In this document: positions 41,370-50,860 of the stretch, piece after piece | Layout: each line of letters opens with the position of its first letter | How positions within the stretch are numbered: position 1 is the first letter of the stretch | NCBI GenBank assembly: GCA_029202525.1 | Contig: CP119325.1 | Coordinates: forward strand, 3,322,001 to 3,386,000 | DNA length: 64,000 bases | Direction: 5' to 3' | Source of the DNA: Candidatus Pseudomonas phytovorans | GTDB taxonomy: Bacteria; Pseudomonadota; Gammaproteobacteria; Pseudomonadales; Pseudomonadaceae | Translations under genes and position numbers: made by a program | Notes under the pieces: generated by a model | Told to the model about the DNA's origin: nothing | What the model saw: only the letters and a program-made list of their open reading frames with translations | Database searches by the model: none

Positions 41370-42947
41370 CTACAACTGCAGGTACTCATCCAGTGCCAGG
41401 TTTTCCAGCAAAACTGCATCATGGGACGCCACTATCAGCGCCCCGCGAAACTGCCCGAGCATGCGCTCCAGGGCTGCCAGTGAGGGCAGGTCCAGGTGGT
41501 TGCCCGGCTCGTCCAGCAGCAACAGGTCGAGTGGCCGCTCGCGGTACAGCACGGCGGCCAGTGCCGCCTTCATCCGCTCGCCGCCGCTGAGCAGGCTGCT
41601 GGGCAGTTCAATACGGGGCGCATCCAGGCCCAGTTGCGCCAGGCGGCTGCGCAACTCGCCCTGGGCAAGCACGGGGTTGGCCTGGCGCAGGTGCTCAAGC
41701 ACGCTGCTGTGGCCCGGCAGTGCGCTGCAGTGCTGGTCGAGCAGGGCGGTGTCGCCACTGAGGCGCACATGGTCGGGCGATGCCGGTATTTCCCCGTGCA
41801 GCAGCCGAAGCAGGGTGGACTTGCCACTGCCATTGGCGCCGGTCAGGCCCATCCGCTGGCCCAGGCACAAGCGCAGGTCAAGCGGTTTGCTGGTGCCGTG
41901 GGGCAGGCGAAGTGCGTGCAGGGCCAGCACTTCGCGGCCTGCATGGCGCTGTGGGGTGGGCGCATGCAAAGTAATGGCGTTGTCTTGCTCGACCTCGCGG
42001 GCGGCGGCACGCACTTTGCCCAGCAGTGCTTGCTGGGCATCGCGATGGTCGCGGCGCTGCTTGCCCGCAGTGGCCTGGCTGCGCTCATGCTGGCGGTCGA
42101 CCAGAATTTTGGCCTGGTTGGCGTGCCTGGCTTGGTGCCCGGCCCGGGCTTGATGCCGTTCCAGGTCTTCGCGCTGGCGCTGCAGCTCACAGGCCTGGCG
42201 TTGTTGCTGCTGTTTAAGCCGGGCAAGTTGTTGCTGGGCCTGCACCGTCTGGCTGGCTTTTTGTGCTGTATAGAAGCTGTAGTTGCCGCCATAGGCCTGC
42301 AACCCCAGGCTGGAGAGTTCGACAATGCGCACCATGTGCGCCAGCAGGCTGCGGTCGTGGCTGATGACCAGCATGCCACGGTCCCAGGCTTCGATCATGC
42401 TCAGCAGCTGGGCACGGGCGCCGCTGTCCAGGTGATTACTCGGTTCGTCGAGTATCAGGTAGTCGGCATCGCTGAGCCATGCGCCAATCAGCGCCACGCG
42501 CATGGCTTGGCCACCGCTCAGGCTTCGTGCGGGCTGACGCCAGTCGAGTTGGCCCAGGCCGTGGCGCTGCAGATGCGCCTGCAATTGCTCACGGATGTCC
42601 CAGCGCTCGCCAACCGTGTCGAAATCTCGGGTTTCGACACTGCCTTGCTCGATGCGCTCCAGCGCCGCAACCACCGGCCCTACCTGTGCCAGGTCGGCAA
42701 GTGTCGCGCTGCGCTCGATTACCTGCTGGTTCAGTAAATGGACAGCCCCCAGGCGTCGGCAATGGCCGCTGCTCGGTGCACGCTGGCCGGCAAGCACCTG
42801 CCCGAGCAGGCTCTTGCCCACACCATTGCGCCCGACCAGGCCGGTAGGGCGTTGGTCGAAGGTTTCGTTGAGGTCGGTGAACAGTGGCCGGCCATCAGGC
42901 AAGACCAGGGAGACGCTATCCAGCGTCAGGATCGACGTGTTCGTCAT
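41370..42947 (-). CDS. ABC-F family ATPase
   Basis: 525 residues with two ABC cassettes in one chain and no membrane part. First: Walker A GLVGRNGVGKSL, signature LSGGQ, Walker B YLILDEPSNHLD. Second: GLTGANGSGKST, LSGGE, LLLLDEPGNHLD. A Gln/Arg-rich linker joins them (about 250-310, LARLKQQQQRQACELQRQREDLERHQ). ABC-F proteins act on ribosomes in translation or antibiotic protection. The ATG at 42947 follows GGAG. It lies upstream of ilvE but is not its operon partner in any obvious way. Confidence 0.9.
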   Translation of the reverse strand: MTNTSILTLDSVSLVLPDGRPLFTDLNETFDQRPTGLVGRNGVGKSLLGQVLAGQRAPSSGHCRRLGAVHLLNQQVIERSATLADLAQVGPVVAALERIEQGSVETRDFDTVGERWDIREQLQAHLQRHGLGQLDWRQPARSLSGGQAMRVALIGAWLSDADYLILDEPSNHLDSGARAQLLSMIEAWDRGMLVISHDRSLLAHMVRIVELSSLGLQAYGGNYSFYTAQKASQTVQAQQQLARLKQQQQRQACELQRQREDLERHQARAGHQARHANQAKILVDRQHERSQATAGKQRRDHRDAQQALLGKVRAAAREVEQDNAITLHAPTPQRHAGREVLALHALRLPHGTSKPLDLRLCLGQRMGLTGANGSGKSTLLRLLHGEIPASPDHVRLSGDTALLDQHCSALPGHSSVLEHLRQANPVLAQGELRSRLAQLGLDAPRIELPSSLLSGGERMKAALAAVLYRERPLDLLLLDEPGNHLDLPSLAALERMLGQFRGALIVASHDAVLLENLALDEYLQL

Positions 42948-43115
42948 GTACAACTCCACAAATGCCGCGACATCTCCGGAGCGAACCGGAGGCTGAAGAC
43001 TGGCCGTCGAAGGGACGGCGGCATTAATGGCGCATTGGACGAACACCTCGTAGTTGGGGAATGCGTAGCCTAACGGACCGAGGGGGGCGGGTAAAGCACC
43101 GCCCGCGAGCTGGCC

Positions 43116-43478
43116 TCAGCGCTGCTTCTGCAGACGTTTGGCCCAGTCGCCACCGTGGCCGTTTGTGCAGGCCTCCTCACTGTCGAAGCGCACATGCCAG
43201 GCAGGGTGATCCAGTTGTATGCCGGCCTGGTCCAGCGCCTGACGGGTCAGCGCCAACATGCGCGTCTTCGCTTCGCCCGCCACGGCAGCGGCTTTTTCGG
43301 CCTCATGCTCGAAAACCCAGGTAATCCGCAGGCTGGTAGGGAAATCATCGGGATCAAGCCGGTGGGTGAGCCAGGTGAACCCGATGATTTGCGCCTTGGC
43401 GGTTTCGCAGGCTTCGGTCAGGCATGCCACCAGCTCTCGCTCCAGGCGGGCCATTTCGCGTTTGCCGAGGGCCTTCAC
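43116..43478 (-). CDS. Conserved hypothetical cytosolic protein
   Basis: 120 residues, no signal or membrane segment: a helical N-terminal half (KREMARLERELVACLTEACETAKAQ) and mixed C-terminal part (ITWVFEHEAEKAAAVAGEAKTRMLALTRQAL, HVRFDSEEACTNGHGGDWAKRL). I do not recognise a family with known function. It is divergent from the cobalamin riboswitch and convergent with nothing; composition is like its neighbours. Confidence 0.65.
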   Translation of the reverse strand: MKALGKREMARLERELVACLTEACETAKAQIIGFTWLTHRLDPDDFPTSLRITWVFEHEAEKAAAVAGEAKTRMLALTRQALDQAGIQLDHPAWHVRFDSEEACTNGHGGDWAKRLQKQR

Positions 43479-43654
43479 AGGTAGGCCTCGTTATCGATTA
43501 GTTGGCAAAAGCGCAGGCGCTGTACCGGTATGGCGGGGGCGAGGGGCATGGGGCGTCGTGGGCAGTGGGCAAAGGTGCCACTGTAGCGCAGTTGCATCCC
43601 TTGTGGTCGGCCAGCCCGCAGCAATGGTTGACCACCCGCCAGCCACTGCGTAGC

Positions 43655-43850
43655 CTTGCCACTTCGAGGTTCTTCGGCCAGGCCGAAGCTAAGACGGGAA
43701 CGCGGTACAAGCCGCGGCTGCCCCCGCAACTGTAAGCACCGACAACGGATCGACACAGCCACTGCGCCAACGCGCGGGAAGGCGTCATCCCGCCACCGCC
43801 TGCTGTTTGTCAGGCCAATGGAACGGTGCAAGCCAGGAGACCTGCCTCGT
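43655..43850 (+). promoter_or_regulatory. Cobalamin riboswitch (adenosylcobalamin-type aptamer)
   Basis: The RNA has the conserved core GCTGCCCCCGCAACTGTAAGC at 43717-43737 (GCCCCCGCAACTGT is the hallmark), preceded by AAGACGGGAA and followed by the B12 box GCAAGCCAGGAGACCTGCC at 43828-43846. Paired arms such as GCGGGAAGGCGTCATCCCGC form the intervening helix. It lies 114 bp ahead of cobW and is expected to turn down cobW-cobN-chlI-vWA when B12 is plentiful. The 5' end is approximate. Confidence 0.95.
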
Positions 43851-43963
43851 CACGTTTTCGACTTTCAACCGGGCGGGGTGATCCGGTGGCGAACAAGCCC
43901 GGCCGGCCTGGCCCGCGGCTGTCGTCCTGCATGCCCGCGCCATACTGCCAAGGGCAATGCGAC

Positions 43964-45031
43964 ATGAAAACACTGGCCAAGCTCCCCGTTACCATCGTCA
44001 CCGGCTTCCTCGGCTCGGGCAAGACCACCTTGTTGCGGCACATGCTCGACAACGCCCAGGGCCGCCGCATCGCGGTCATCGTCAACGAATTCGGCGAACT
44101 GGGCATCGACGGCGAGATCCTCAAGCAATGCAGCATCGGTTGCACTGAAGAAGAAGCCAGCGGTCGTGTATACGAACTGGCCAACGGCTGCCTGTGCTGC
44201 ACCGTGCAGGAAGAGTTCTTCCCGGTCATGCGCGAGCTGGTGGCACGCCGTGGCGACCTGGACCACATCCTGATCGAAACCAGCGGCCTGGCCTTGCCGA
44301 AACCGCTGGTGCAAGCCTTCCAGTGGCCAGAAATCCGTAACGCGTGCACCGTCGACGCGGTCATTACCGTGGTCGACAGCCCGGCCGTGGCTGCCGGCAC
44401 CTTCGCCGCCTACCCGGACCAGGTCGATGCCCAGCGCAAGCTCGACCCGAACCTGGACCACGAATCGCCGCTGCACGAGCTGTTCGCCGATCAGTTGGCC
44501 AGCGCCGACCTGGTGGTACTGAACAAGGCCGACCTGATCGACGCCGAAGGCCTGGCAAAGGTGCGTGCCGAAGTGTCTGAAGAGCTGCCCCCGGCGGTAA
44601 AAGTGATCGAGGCCAGCAGCGGCAAGCTGCCGCTGGAGGTGCTGCTGGGCGTGGGCGCAGAGTCCGAGGCGCACATCGATGGCCGTCGTACCCACCACGA
44701 TTCGCACCACGACGGCGATGATCATGACGACCATGACCACGACGCCTTCGATTCCATCTCGATTGACCTGCCGGAGGCTGACGAAAGCCTGTTGCTCGAC
44801 GCCCTGACCCAGCTGGTGGTGGAGTTCGGCATTCTGCGCGCCAAAGGCTTCGCGGCCATCCCGGGCAAGCCGATGCGCCTGCTGATACAAGGCGTGGGTA
44901 CCCGTTTCGACAAGCACTTCGACCGCGCCTGGCGTGCCGACGAGCCGCGCATCACCCGCCTGGTGCTGATCGGCCAGGAACTCGACGCCGTACAGCTGGA
45001 AGCGCGCCTGCGCCAGGCCTTGGGCGCCTGA
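43964..45031 (+). CDS. cobW: CobW GTPase, cobalt chaperone for B12 synthesis
   Basis: 355 residues. The G domain has Walker A GFLGSGKTTLLRHML, the metal site CLCCTVQEEFF (CxCC), LIETSGLALPKP, and VVLNKADLID; a His/Asp-rich metal-binding run lies at about 240-262 (HHDSHHDGDDHDDHDHD), then the CobW C-terminal domain. It delivers cobalt to the CobN chelatase. The ATG at 43964 follows the riboswitch; the open frame continues upstream through the aptamer and is not coding. CobN starts 3 bp after the stop, so the two are co-translated. Confidence 0.96.
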   Translation: MKTLAKLPVTIVTGFLGSGKTTLLRHMLDNAQGRRIAVIVNEFGELGIDGEILKQCSIGCTEEEASGRVYELANGCLCCTVQEEFFPVMRELVARRGDLDHILIETSGLALPKPLVQAFQWPEIRNACTVDAVITVVDSPAVAAGTFAAYPDQVDAQRKLDPNLDHESPLHELFADQLASADLVVLNKADLIDAEGLAKVRAEVSEELPPAVKVIEASSGKLPLEVLLGVGAESEAHIDGRRTHHDSHHDGDDHDDHDHDAFDSISIDLPEADESLLLDALTQLVVEFGILRAKGFAAIPGKPMRLLIQGVGTRFDKHFDRAWRADEPRITRLVLIGQELDAVQLEARLRQALGA

Positions 45032-45034
45032 CCC

Positions 45035-48000
45035 ATGCACCTGCTGCGGACCCAGCCCGGCGGCTTCGTGCCGGATGACAGCATTGCCGATCTCGGCCAG
45101 ACACCCGCCGAACTGGTGATTCTCTGCAGCGGCGACTCGCACCTGGCATTGCTCGCCGATACCGCCGAGCAATTGCCCGAAGGCTTCCCCAGCCTGCGCC
45201 TGGCAAACCCGATGCAGGTGCAGAACCACGCGTCGGTCGACCTGTATGTCGACCAGGTGCTGCGCCACGCCAAGGTCATCCTGGTGTCGCTGCACGGCGG
45301 CGTGGGTTACTGGCGCTATGGCGTCGAGCAACTGGTCGAGCTGGCCGCCCGGGGCGTAAAGCTGATTCTGGTGCCGGGCGATGACCGCCCGGACCCGGAG
45401 CTGACCCGCCTGGGCAACGTCAGTGGCGAGCAGGCCGAGCGCCTTTGGCACTACCTGCGCCAGGGCGGCAAGGCCAATGCAATCAACCTGTACAACTGCC
45501 TGGCCAGCCAGTGGCTGGGCCGCGATTATGCCTGGGACGAGCCGCAACCCTTGCCGCGCACCGCCGTGTATCACCCGACCAAGGGCAGCGTGGCGCTGGA
45601 AGTCTGGTACCCGCACTGGCACCCGGATTACCCGGTGGCGCCGCTGCTGTTCTACCGCTCGCACTTGCAGGCTGCCAATACGGCGTTCATCGATGTGTTC
45701 TGCCAGCGGCTGCAGGCGGCAGGCCTGAACCCGTTGCCGATCGCCGTGGCCAGCCTCAAAGAAAGCGCCTGCCTGGAGCAGGTCGAAGCCTGGCTGGACG
45801 AGGTCGGTGCCGAAGTGCTGGTCAATACCACCGGTTTTGCCCTGTCCAGCCCCGAACGGCCCAACTTGCGCCCGTTCCGCCGCGACGTTCCGGTGCTGCA
45901 GGCCATTTGCGCGCAAGACAACCAGCTCGGCTGGGAAGCCAGCGAACAGGGGCTGGGCGCGCGCGACCTGGCCATGCACATTGCCTTGCCCGAACTGGAC
46001 GGGCGCATCATCACCCGGCCGGTCAGTTTCAAGGACATGGCCTGGCGCAGCGAGCGCAGCCAGTCCGATGTGGTGTGCTACCGCGCCCACCCCGAGCGCA
46101 TGGACTTTGTCGCCGAGCTGGCCCGTCGCTGGGTCGAGCTGGCGCGGCTGCCCAACGCCCAGAAACGCGTAGCCTTGGTCATGGCCAACTACCCGACACG
46201 CGATGGCCGCATTGGCAATGGCGTCGGCCTGGATACGCCGGCTGCTGCCCTGAACATCCTCAAGGCGCTGCAGGCCGAAGGCTATCCGCTGGCCGATTTG
46301 CCGGGCAGCGGCACGCAACTGATCCACCAGCTGCTCGGCGGCGTGACCAACGACCTCGACCACCTGGACCAACGCCCCTGCGCCCAGAGCCTGAGCCTGG
46401 CCGACTACCAGACGGCCTTCGAGCGCCTGCCCGAGGCCAACCGCCAGGCCGTGCTGGAGCGCTGGGGGCCGCCCGAGCAAGACCCGATGTACCGCAGCGG
46501 CCGGCTGATGGTGGCCGGCTTGCGCTTTGGCCTGACGTTTGTCGGTATCCAGCCAGCCCGGGGCTACCAGGTAGACCCCAGCGCGGTGTATCACGACCCC
46601 GACCTGGTGCCGCCACACGGCTACCTGGCGTTTCACTTCTGGCTACGCCACGCATTTGCCGCCGACGCGGTGATCCATGTCGGCAAACACGGCAACCTCG
46701 AATGGCTGCCCGGCAAGGGCGTCGGCCTGTCGGCACAGTGCTGGCCAGATGCGCTGCTTGGCCCGCTGCCGAACATCTACCCGTTTATTGTCAACGACCC
46801 GGGCGAGGGTGCCCAGGCCAAGCGCCGTACTCAAGCGGTCATCATTGACCATCTGATGCCGCCGCTGACCCGTGCCGAAACCTACGGGCCGCTGCGTCAC
46901 CTGGAACAACTGGCCGACGAGTTCTACGAAGCGCAACTGCTCGACCCGCGGCGTGCCCGCGAGTTGCAGCGCGACATCCTCGAACTGGTCAAGGTCAACC
47001 ACATCGACCGTGAGCTGCAGCTGGAAGGGCAGCTTGACGATGCCGCCGTATGGCTACCGCGCCTGGACACCTACCTGTGCGACTTGAAGGAGTCGCAGAT
47101 CCGCGATGGCCTGCATGTGTTTGGCCAGTCGCCAGAAGGGCGCTTGCGCCTGGATACGCTGCTGGCACTGTTGCGGGTTGAGCGTGGCGACGGTCGCGGC
47201 GGCAACGCCAGCCTGCTGCGGGCCTTGGCCAGGGCACTGGTCCCAGGTTTTGACCCGCTCGATTGTGAGCTTGGGCTGCCCTGGCAGGGCGCACGCCCTG
47301 AGCAACTGCTGGCCATGAGCATTGACCCCTGGCGCACCTGTGGCGATACCCGCGAGCGCCTGGAACTGTTGGCGCAGCAGCTGATCGAGCAGGCGCTGGG
47401 CGGGACCCTACAGTTGCCCGACATGAGCGAATGGCAGCCGGTGTGCGAGGTATTGCAGGCCTTGCGCGAAGCGGTGGCGCCCAGCCTGGATGCCTGCGGC
47501 GCTGCTGAAATGAATGGCCTGCTGGCGGCACTGGCCGGGCGATTCGTGCCTGCCGGGCCAAGCGGTGCGCCCAGCCGTGGGCGCCTCGATGTGCTGCCCA
47601 CGGGCCGCAACTTCTACACCGTGGACGTGCGCAACCTGCCCACCACCACGGCCTGGCGGCTGGGCTTCGCTTCGGCCAGCCTGATCCTTGAACGCCACCT
47701 GCAGGACCACGGCGATCACCTGCGCCAGCTTGGCCTGTCGGTGTGGGGCACGGCGACCATGCGCACCGGCGGCGACGACATCGCCCAGGCCATGGCGCTG
47801 ATGGGCGTGCGGCCAGTGTGGGCCACCGGCAGCCAGCGCGTTGACGATTTTGAAATACTCCCGCTGAGCCTGCTCGACCGCCCGCGGGTGGATGTGACGT
47901 TGCGCGTTTCGGGCTTTTTCCGCGATGCCTTCGGCAACCTTATCCGGCTGTTCGACGCCGCCGTGCAGGCGGTGGCCGCGCTGGACGAACCCGACGACCT

Positions 48001-48796
48001 CAACCCCTTGGCCGCCCGCGTACGTAGCGAGCGCGCCACCCTGCAAGCGCAGGGAGTGGATGCCGAGCAGGCCGCCCGGCAGGCAGGCTGGCGGGTGTTC
48101 GGCGCCAAACCCGGTGCCTACGGTGCCGGGGTGCAGAACGCCATCGACGGGCGCTTGTGGCACAGCCGCGACGACCTGGCCGAGGTCTACCTCAACCACG
48201 GCGGCTACGCCTATGGCGGCAGCGATGACGGCACCCCGGCCCGCGCCCAGTTCGCCCAGCGCCTGGCCAAAGTGCAGGCGGTGCTGCAAAACCAGGACAA
48301 CCACGAGCACGACTTGCTCGACTCGAACGACTACTACCAGTTCCAGGGCGGCATGCTGGCCGCGTCGGAAACCTTGTCCGGGGCGCCTGTGGCCAGCTAC
48401 CACGGCGACCACAGCCAGGTAGACCGGCCACGCATCCGCACCCTCAAGGAAGAGCTGAACCGGGTGATCCGCGCCCGCGCGCTCAACCCCAAGTGGATCG
48501 ACGGGGTCAAGCGCCACGGTTACAAGGGCGCCTTCGAGATGGCAGCGACGGTCGACAACCTGTTCGCCTTCGATGCCACCACGCACCTGATCGACGATCA
48601 TCACTACCAGGGGCTGGCCGATGCCTACGTGCTCGACCCGGCCACCCGCGATTTCATGCGCGAGCACAACCCCGAGGCCCTGCGCGACCTCACCGAGCGC
48701 CTGCTGGAGGCTCAGCAGCGCGGGCTTTGGCAGGCGCCGGGCGACTACCGCGAAGCCCTTGAGGAGCAACTGCTCGACGGCGAGGAACAGGCTTGA
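45035..48796 (+). CDS. cobN: Cobaltochelatase large subunit CobN
   Basis: 1253 residues, full family length, from the ATG 3 bp after cobW. CobN/BchH landmarks include VSLHGGVGYWRYGVEQL, DTPAAALNILKALQAEGYPL, HFWLRHAFAADAVIHVGKHGNLEWLPGKGVGLS, and FEMAATVDNLFAFDATTHLI. It inserts cobalt into hydrogenobyrinate a,c-diamide in the aerobic B12 pathway, with ATPase partners. The partners here appear to be the ChlI-like and vWA genes that follow, not CobS/CobT. The next gene starts 1 bp past its stop. Confidence 0.96.
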   Translation: MHLLRTQPGGFVPDDSIADLGQTPAELVILCSGDSHLALLADTAEQLPEGFPSLRLANPMQVQNHASVDLYVDQVLRHAKVILVSLHGGVGYWRYGVEQLVELAARGVKLILVPGDDRPDPELTRLGNVSGEQAERLWHYLRQGGKANAINLYNCLASQWLGRDYAWDEPQPLPRTAVYHPTKGSVALEVWYPHWHPDYPVAPLLFYRSHLQAANTAFIDVFCQRLQAAGLNPLPIAVASLKESACLEQVEAWLDEVGAEVLVNTTGFALSSPERPNLRPFRRDVPVLQAICAQDNQLGWEASEQGLGARDLAMHIALPELDGRIITRPVSFKDMAWRSERSQSDVVCYRAHPERMDFVAELARRWVELARLPNAQKRVALVMANYPTRDGRIGNGVGLDTPAAALNILKALQAEGYPLADLPGSGTQLIHQLLGGVTNDLDHLDQRPCAQSLSLADYQTAFERLPEANRQAVLERWGPPEQDPMYRSGRLMVAGLRFGLTFVGIQPARGYQVDPSAVYHDPDLVPPHGYLAFHFWLRHAFAADAVIHVGKHGNLEWLPGKGVGLSAQCWPDALLGPLPNIYPFIVNDPGEGAQAKRRTQAVIIDHLMPPLTRAETYGPLRHLEQLADEFYEAQLLDPRRARELQRDILELVKVNHIDRELQLEGQLDDAAVWLPRLDTYLCDLKESQIRDGLHVFGQSPEGRLRLDTLLALLRVERGDGRGGNASLLRALARALVPGFDPLDCELGLPWQGARPEQLLAMSIDPWRTCGDTRERLELLAQQLIEQALGGTLQLPDMSEWQPVCEVLQALREAVAPSLDACGAAEMNGLLAALAGRFVPAGPSGAPSRGRLDVLPTGRNFYTVDVRNLPTTTAWRLGFASASLILERHLQDHGDHLRQLGLSVWGTATMRTGGDDIAQAMALMGVRPVWATGSQRVDDFEILPLSLLDRPRVDVTLRVSGFFRDAFGNLIRLFDAAVQAVAALDEPDDLNPLAARVRSERATLQAQGVDAEQAARQAGWRVFGAKPGAYGAGVQNAIDGRLWHSRDDLAEVYLNHGGYAYGGSDDGTPARAQFAQRLAKVQAVLQNQDNHEHDLLDSNDYYQFQGGMLAASETLSGAPVASYHGDHSQVDRPRIRTLKEELNRVIRARALNPKWIDGVKRHGYKGAFEMAATVDNLFAFDATTHLIDDHHYQGLADAYVLDPATRDFMREHNPEALRDLTERLLEAQQRGLWQAPGDYREALEEQLLDGEEQA

Positions 48797-48797
48797 A

Positions 48798-49820
48798 ATG
48801 AGTGAACCCGTACAATTTCCGCTGGCCGCCGTGGTCGGTGCCGACGACCTCAAGCTGGCGCTGTGCCTGACCGCCATCGACCCGAAAATCGGCGGTGTGC
48901 TGATCGAAGGGCCGCGTGGCATGGCCAAGAGCACCCTGGCCCGTGGCTTGGCTGACCTGCTGGGTGAGGGCCCGTTCGTCACCCTGCCACTGGGTGCCAG
49001 CGAAGAACGGCTGGTCGGTACCCTCGACCTGGATGCCGCGCTGGGGCAGGGTAAGGCGCAGTTTTCCCCGGGCGTACTGGCTCAGGCCGACGGTGGCGTG
49101 CTGTATGTCGATGAGGTCAACCTGCTGCCCGACACGCTGGTCGACCTGTTGCTCGACGTGGCTGCCAGTGGCACCAACCGCATTGAGCGCGACGGCATCT
49201 CGCACCGGCACAGCGCCCGCTTCGTGCTGATCGGCACCATGAACCCGGAAGAAGGCGAGCTGCGCCCGCAGTTGCTCGACCGTTTCGGCCTGAATGTGGC
49301 CCTGGAGGGCCAGCCTGAGCCTGGGGCGCGCCAGCAGATCATCCGCCGGCGCCTGGCCTTTGACAGTGACCCGCAGGCTTTCTGCACGCAATGGGCTGCT
49401 GCCCAGGCGCAACTGCGCGAGCGCTGCCAGGCGGCGCGCCATGCCCTGGCTGCCATTGCTCTGGACGACCAGGCATTGGCCTGGATCACCGAGCGTTGCT
49501 ACGCCGCGGGTGTCGACGGCATGCGCGCCGATCTGGTGTGGTTACGTGCTGCGCGCGCCCATTGCGCCTGGCGCGGTGGTGCGGTCATCGAAGAAGTGGA
49601 TGTCGAAGCGGTCGCCGAGTTCGCCTTGCGCCATCGCCGCCGCGTGGCGCCGCAGGGCAATCCGCCTTCGGCGCCGCAGCCGCCGGACCAGCAGCCCGGC
49701 CAGCAGAGCGCCAGCAACCCGGGCGAACAGGGCGGGCAGGGCGACTGGGGGGCGTTGCCGGCGCAGCCGGTGGCTAGCGGCGCACGCCGCGAGGTACCGA
49801 ACTGGGCAAAAAAGCCCTGA
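48798..49820 (+). CDS. ChlI-type AAA+ ATPase subunit of the cobaltochelatase
   Basis: 340 residues. Walker A-like GPRGMAKSTLARGLAD, Walker B GGVLYVDEVNLLPDTLVDLLLD, and arginine finger region HSARFVLIGTMNPEEGELRPQLLDRFGLNV are those of ChlI/BchI. The C-terminal helical part (about 205-285) is followed by a Pro/Gln/Gly-rich tail (about 290-335), the kind of linker that joins AAA+ and vWA domains in ChlD. It should power CobN. It starts 1 bp after cobN; the vWA frame begins around its end. Confidence 0.92.
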   Translation: MSEPVQFPLAAVVGADDLKLALCLTAIDPKIGGVLIEGPRGMAKSTLARGLADLLGEGPFVTLPLGASEERLVGTLDLDAALGQGKAQFSPGVLAQADGGVLYVDEVNLLPDTLVDLLLDVAASGTNRIERDGISHRHSARFVLIGTMNPEEGELRPQLLDRFGLNVALEGQPEPGARQQIIRRRLAFDSDPQAFCTQWAAAQAQLRERCQAARHALAAIALDDQALAWITERCYAAGVDGMRADLVWLRAARAHCAWRGGAVIEEVDVEAVAEFALRHRRRVAPQGNPPSAPQPPDQQPGQQSASNPGEQGGQGDWGALPAQPVASGARREVPNWAKKP

Positions 49821-49921
49821 GCATCCCCCAGTCACCTGCAAAAGGGGCGGATGCCAAAGCGGGCGCAGGCAAGCAGAGCGGTGCCAGCCGTGGCCGCGCA
49901 CGCAGTGCGGCAAGCGGCCGG

Positions 49922-50488
49922 GTGGCCTGGCTGCCGACCTTGCTCAAAGGGCGGCCACGGCTGCGCCAGGACCTGTGCTGGCAACAGCGTCAGGCCAAAC
50001 CGGCAGAATTGTGGCTGGTGATCGTCGATGCCTCGGCCTCGACCCGCCGTCACCAGGCGCTGGCGCAGACCAAAGGGCTGCTGGCGGCACTGTTCGACCA
50101 GGCCTACCGGCAGCGTGCCCGCTTGGCCTTGCTGACTGCCAGCGGGCGCACACCGCAGTGGCAGCGCCACGGCCTGAAGGCCTCGGCGGCCTTGCAGCCA
50201 TGGCTGCAGGCCTTGGGCGCCGGTGGCGGTACACCGTTGATCGCTGCACTGGAGCAGGCCCGGCATTGGCTACAGGTGCGTCAGCGTGCCCACCCGGATG
50301 AAACGGTACGCTGCCTGGTGTTTACCGATGGTCGCCTTCAGCACTGGAACGCCGTACAACCCATGCCCTGCTCAACCTGGGTGGTGGACATGGAGTTGGC
50401 GCCGGTACGTGTTGGGCGTGCGCGACGTCTGGCCGAACAACTGCACGCCGATTACCAGCACTTGCAACAGTTCAACGTCGCGGACTGA
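49922..50488 (+). CDS. von Willebrand A-domain protein, ChlD-like chelatase partner
   Basis: 188 residues from a GTG. The vWA domain has the metal-dependent adhesion site DASAS in LWLVIVDASASTRRHQALAQTKG, then GGGTPLIAALEQAR and VFTDGRLQHW. The frame stays open upstream to 49778 without ATG, reading a basic Arg/Ala/Gly stretch (SGASRGRARSAASGRVAW) like the linker before vWA in ChlD, so the true start may be further upstream at a non-ATG codon overlapping chlI. With the preceding gene it makes a split ChlD. It likely bridges the ATPase ring and CobN. Confidence 0.85.
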   Translation: MAWLPTLLKGRPRLRQDLCWQQRQAKPAELWLVIVDASASTRRHQALAQTKGLLAALFDQAYRQRARLALLTASGRTPQWQRHGLKASAALQPWLQALGAGGGTPLIAALEQARHWLQVRQRAHPDETVRCLVFTDGRLQHWNAVQPMPCSTWVVDMELAPVRVGRARRLAEQLHADYQHLQQFNVAD

Positions 50489-50551
50489 ACAGCAGGGGTG
50501 CGACACTGTGTCGCAATAGTGAAAGTTGCCAGAACAGCAACTTGGTATTTG

Positions 50552-50582
50552 AAAAAGTGCGTGGCGTTGCACGCACTTTTTT
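50552..50582. terminator. Bidirectional terminator after the cob cluster
   Basis: Stem AAAAGTGCGTG / CACGCACTTTT with a 6 nt loop and T-run TTTTTT on the plus strand; on the minus strand it also gives a T-run and lies 12 bp past the next gene's stop. Confidence 0.9.
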
Positions 50583-50593
50583 ACCCGGCAATG

Positions 50594-50860
50594 TTACTTT
50601 GGCATCGACCACGGTTGCAGGTCGTAACCTTTTTCACACAATTCGGCGCGTACTTCTTCGATCAGGCTGGCCCACTGGGCAGGGTCGGAGTAGATACGCG
50701 AAGACACTTGCTTGCTGCCGATGCGGGTGCTGGTCCGGTCGATCACTGCCAGGCTCAGCTCACCAGTACCATTGGGTGCATCCCAGGCTACGCACTGGAA
50801 AGGTTCGAAGGCGTGGTCGGCAATCAGCAGTGCTTCGTTGACACGGAGCGGGGCATTCAT
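50594..50860 (-). CDS. Small conserved Pseudomonas protein (DUF1652-like)
   Basis: 88 residues: MNAPLRVNEALLIADHAFEPFQCVAWDAP, then GTGELSLAVIDRTSTRIGSKQVSSRIYSDPAQWASLIEEVRAEL. Cytosolic, no known catalytic motif. The pattern fits the Pseudomonas family DUF1652, recalled and not checked. It shares the terminator with the cob cluster, from the other side. Confidence 0.75.
   Translation of the reverse strand: MNAPLRVNEALLIADHAFEPFQCVAWDAPNGTGELSLAVIDRTSTRIGSKQVSSRIYSDPAQWASLIEEVRAELCEKGYDLQPWSMPK

Noticed and set aside
43865..46636. 923-codon open frame on the minus strand across cobW-cobN
   Set aside because: It is antisense to genes with clear conserved motifs; long antisense frames are common at this GC content and its translation is His/Gln/Ala-rich without any domain.
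47408..48982. 524-codon open frame on the minus strand
   Set aside because: Shadow of cobN and chlI; no motif.
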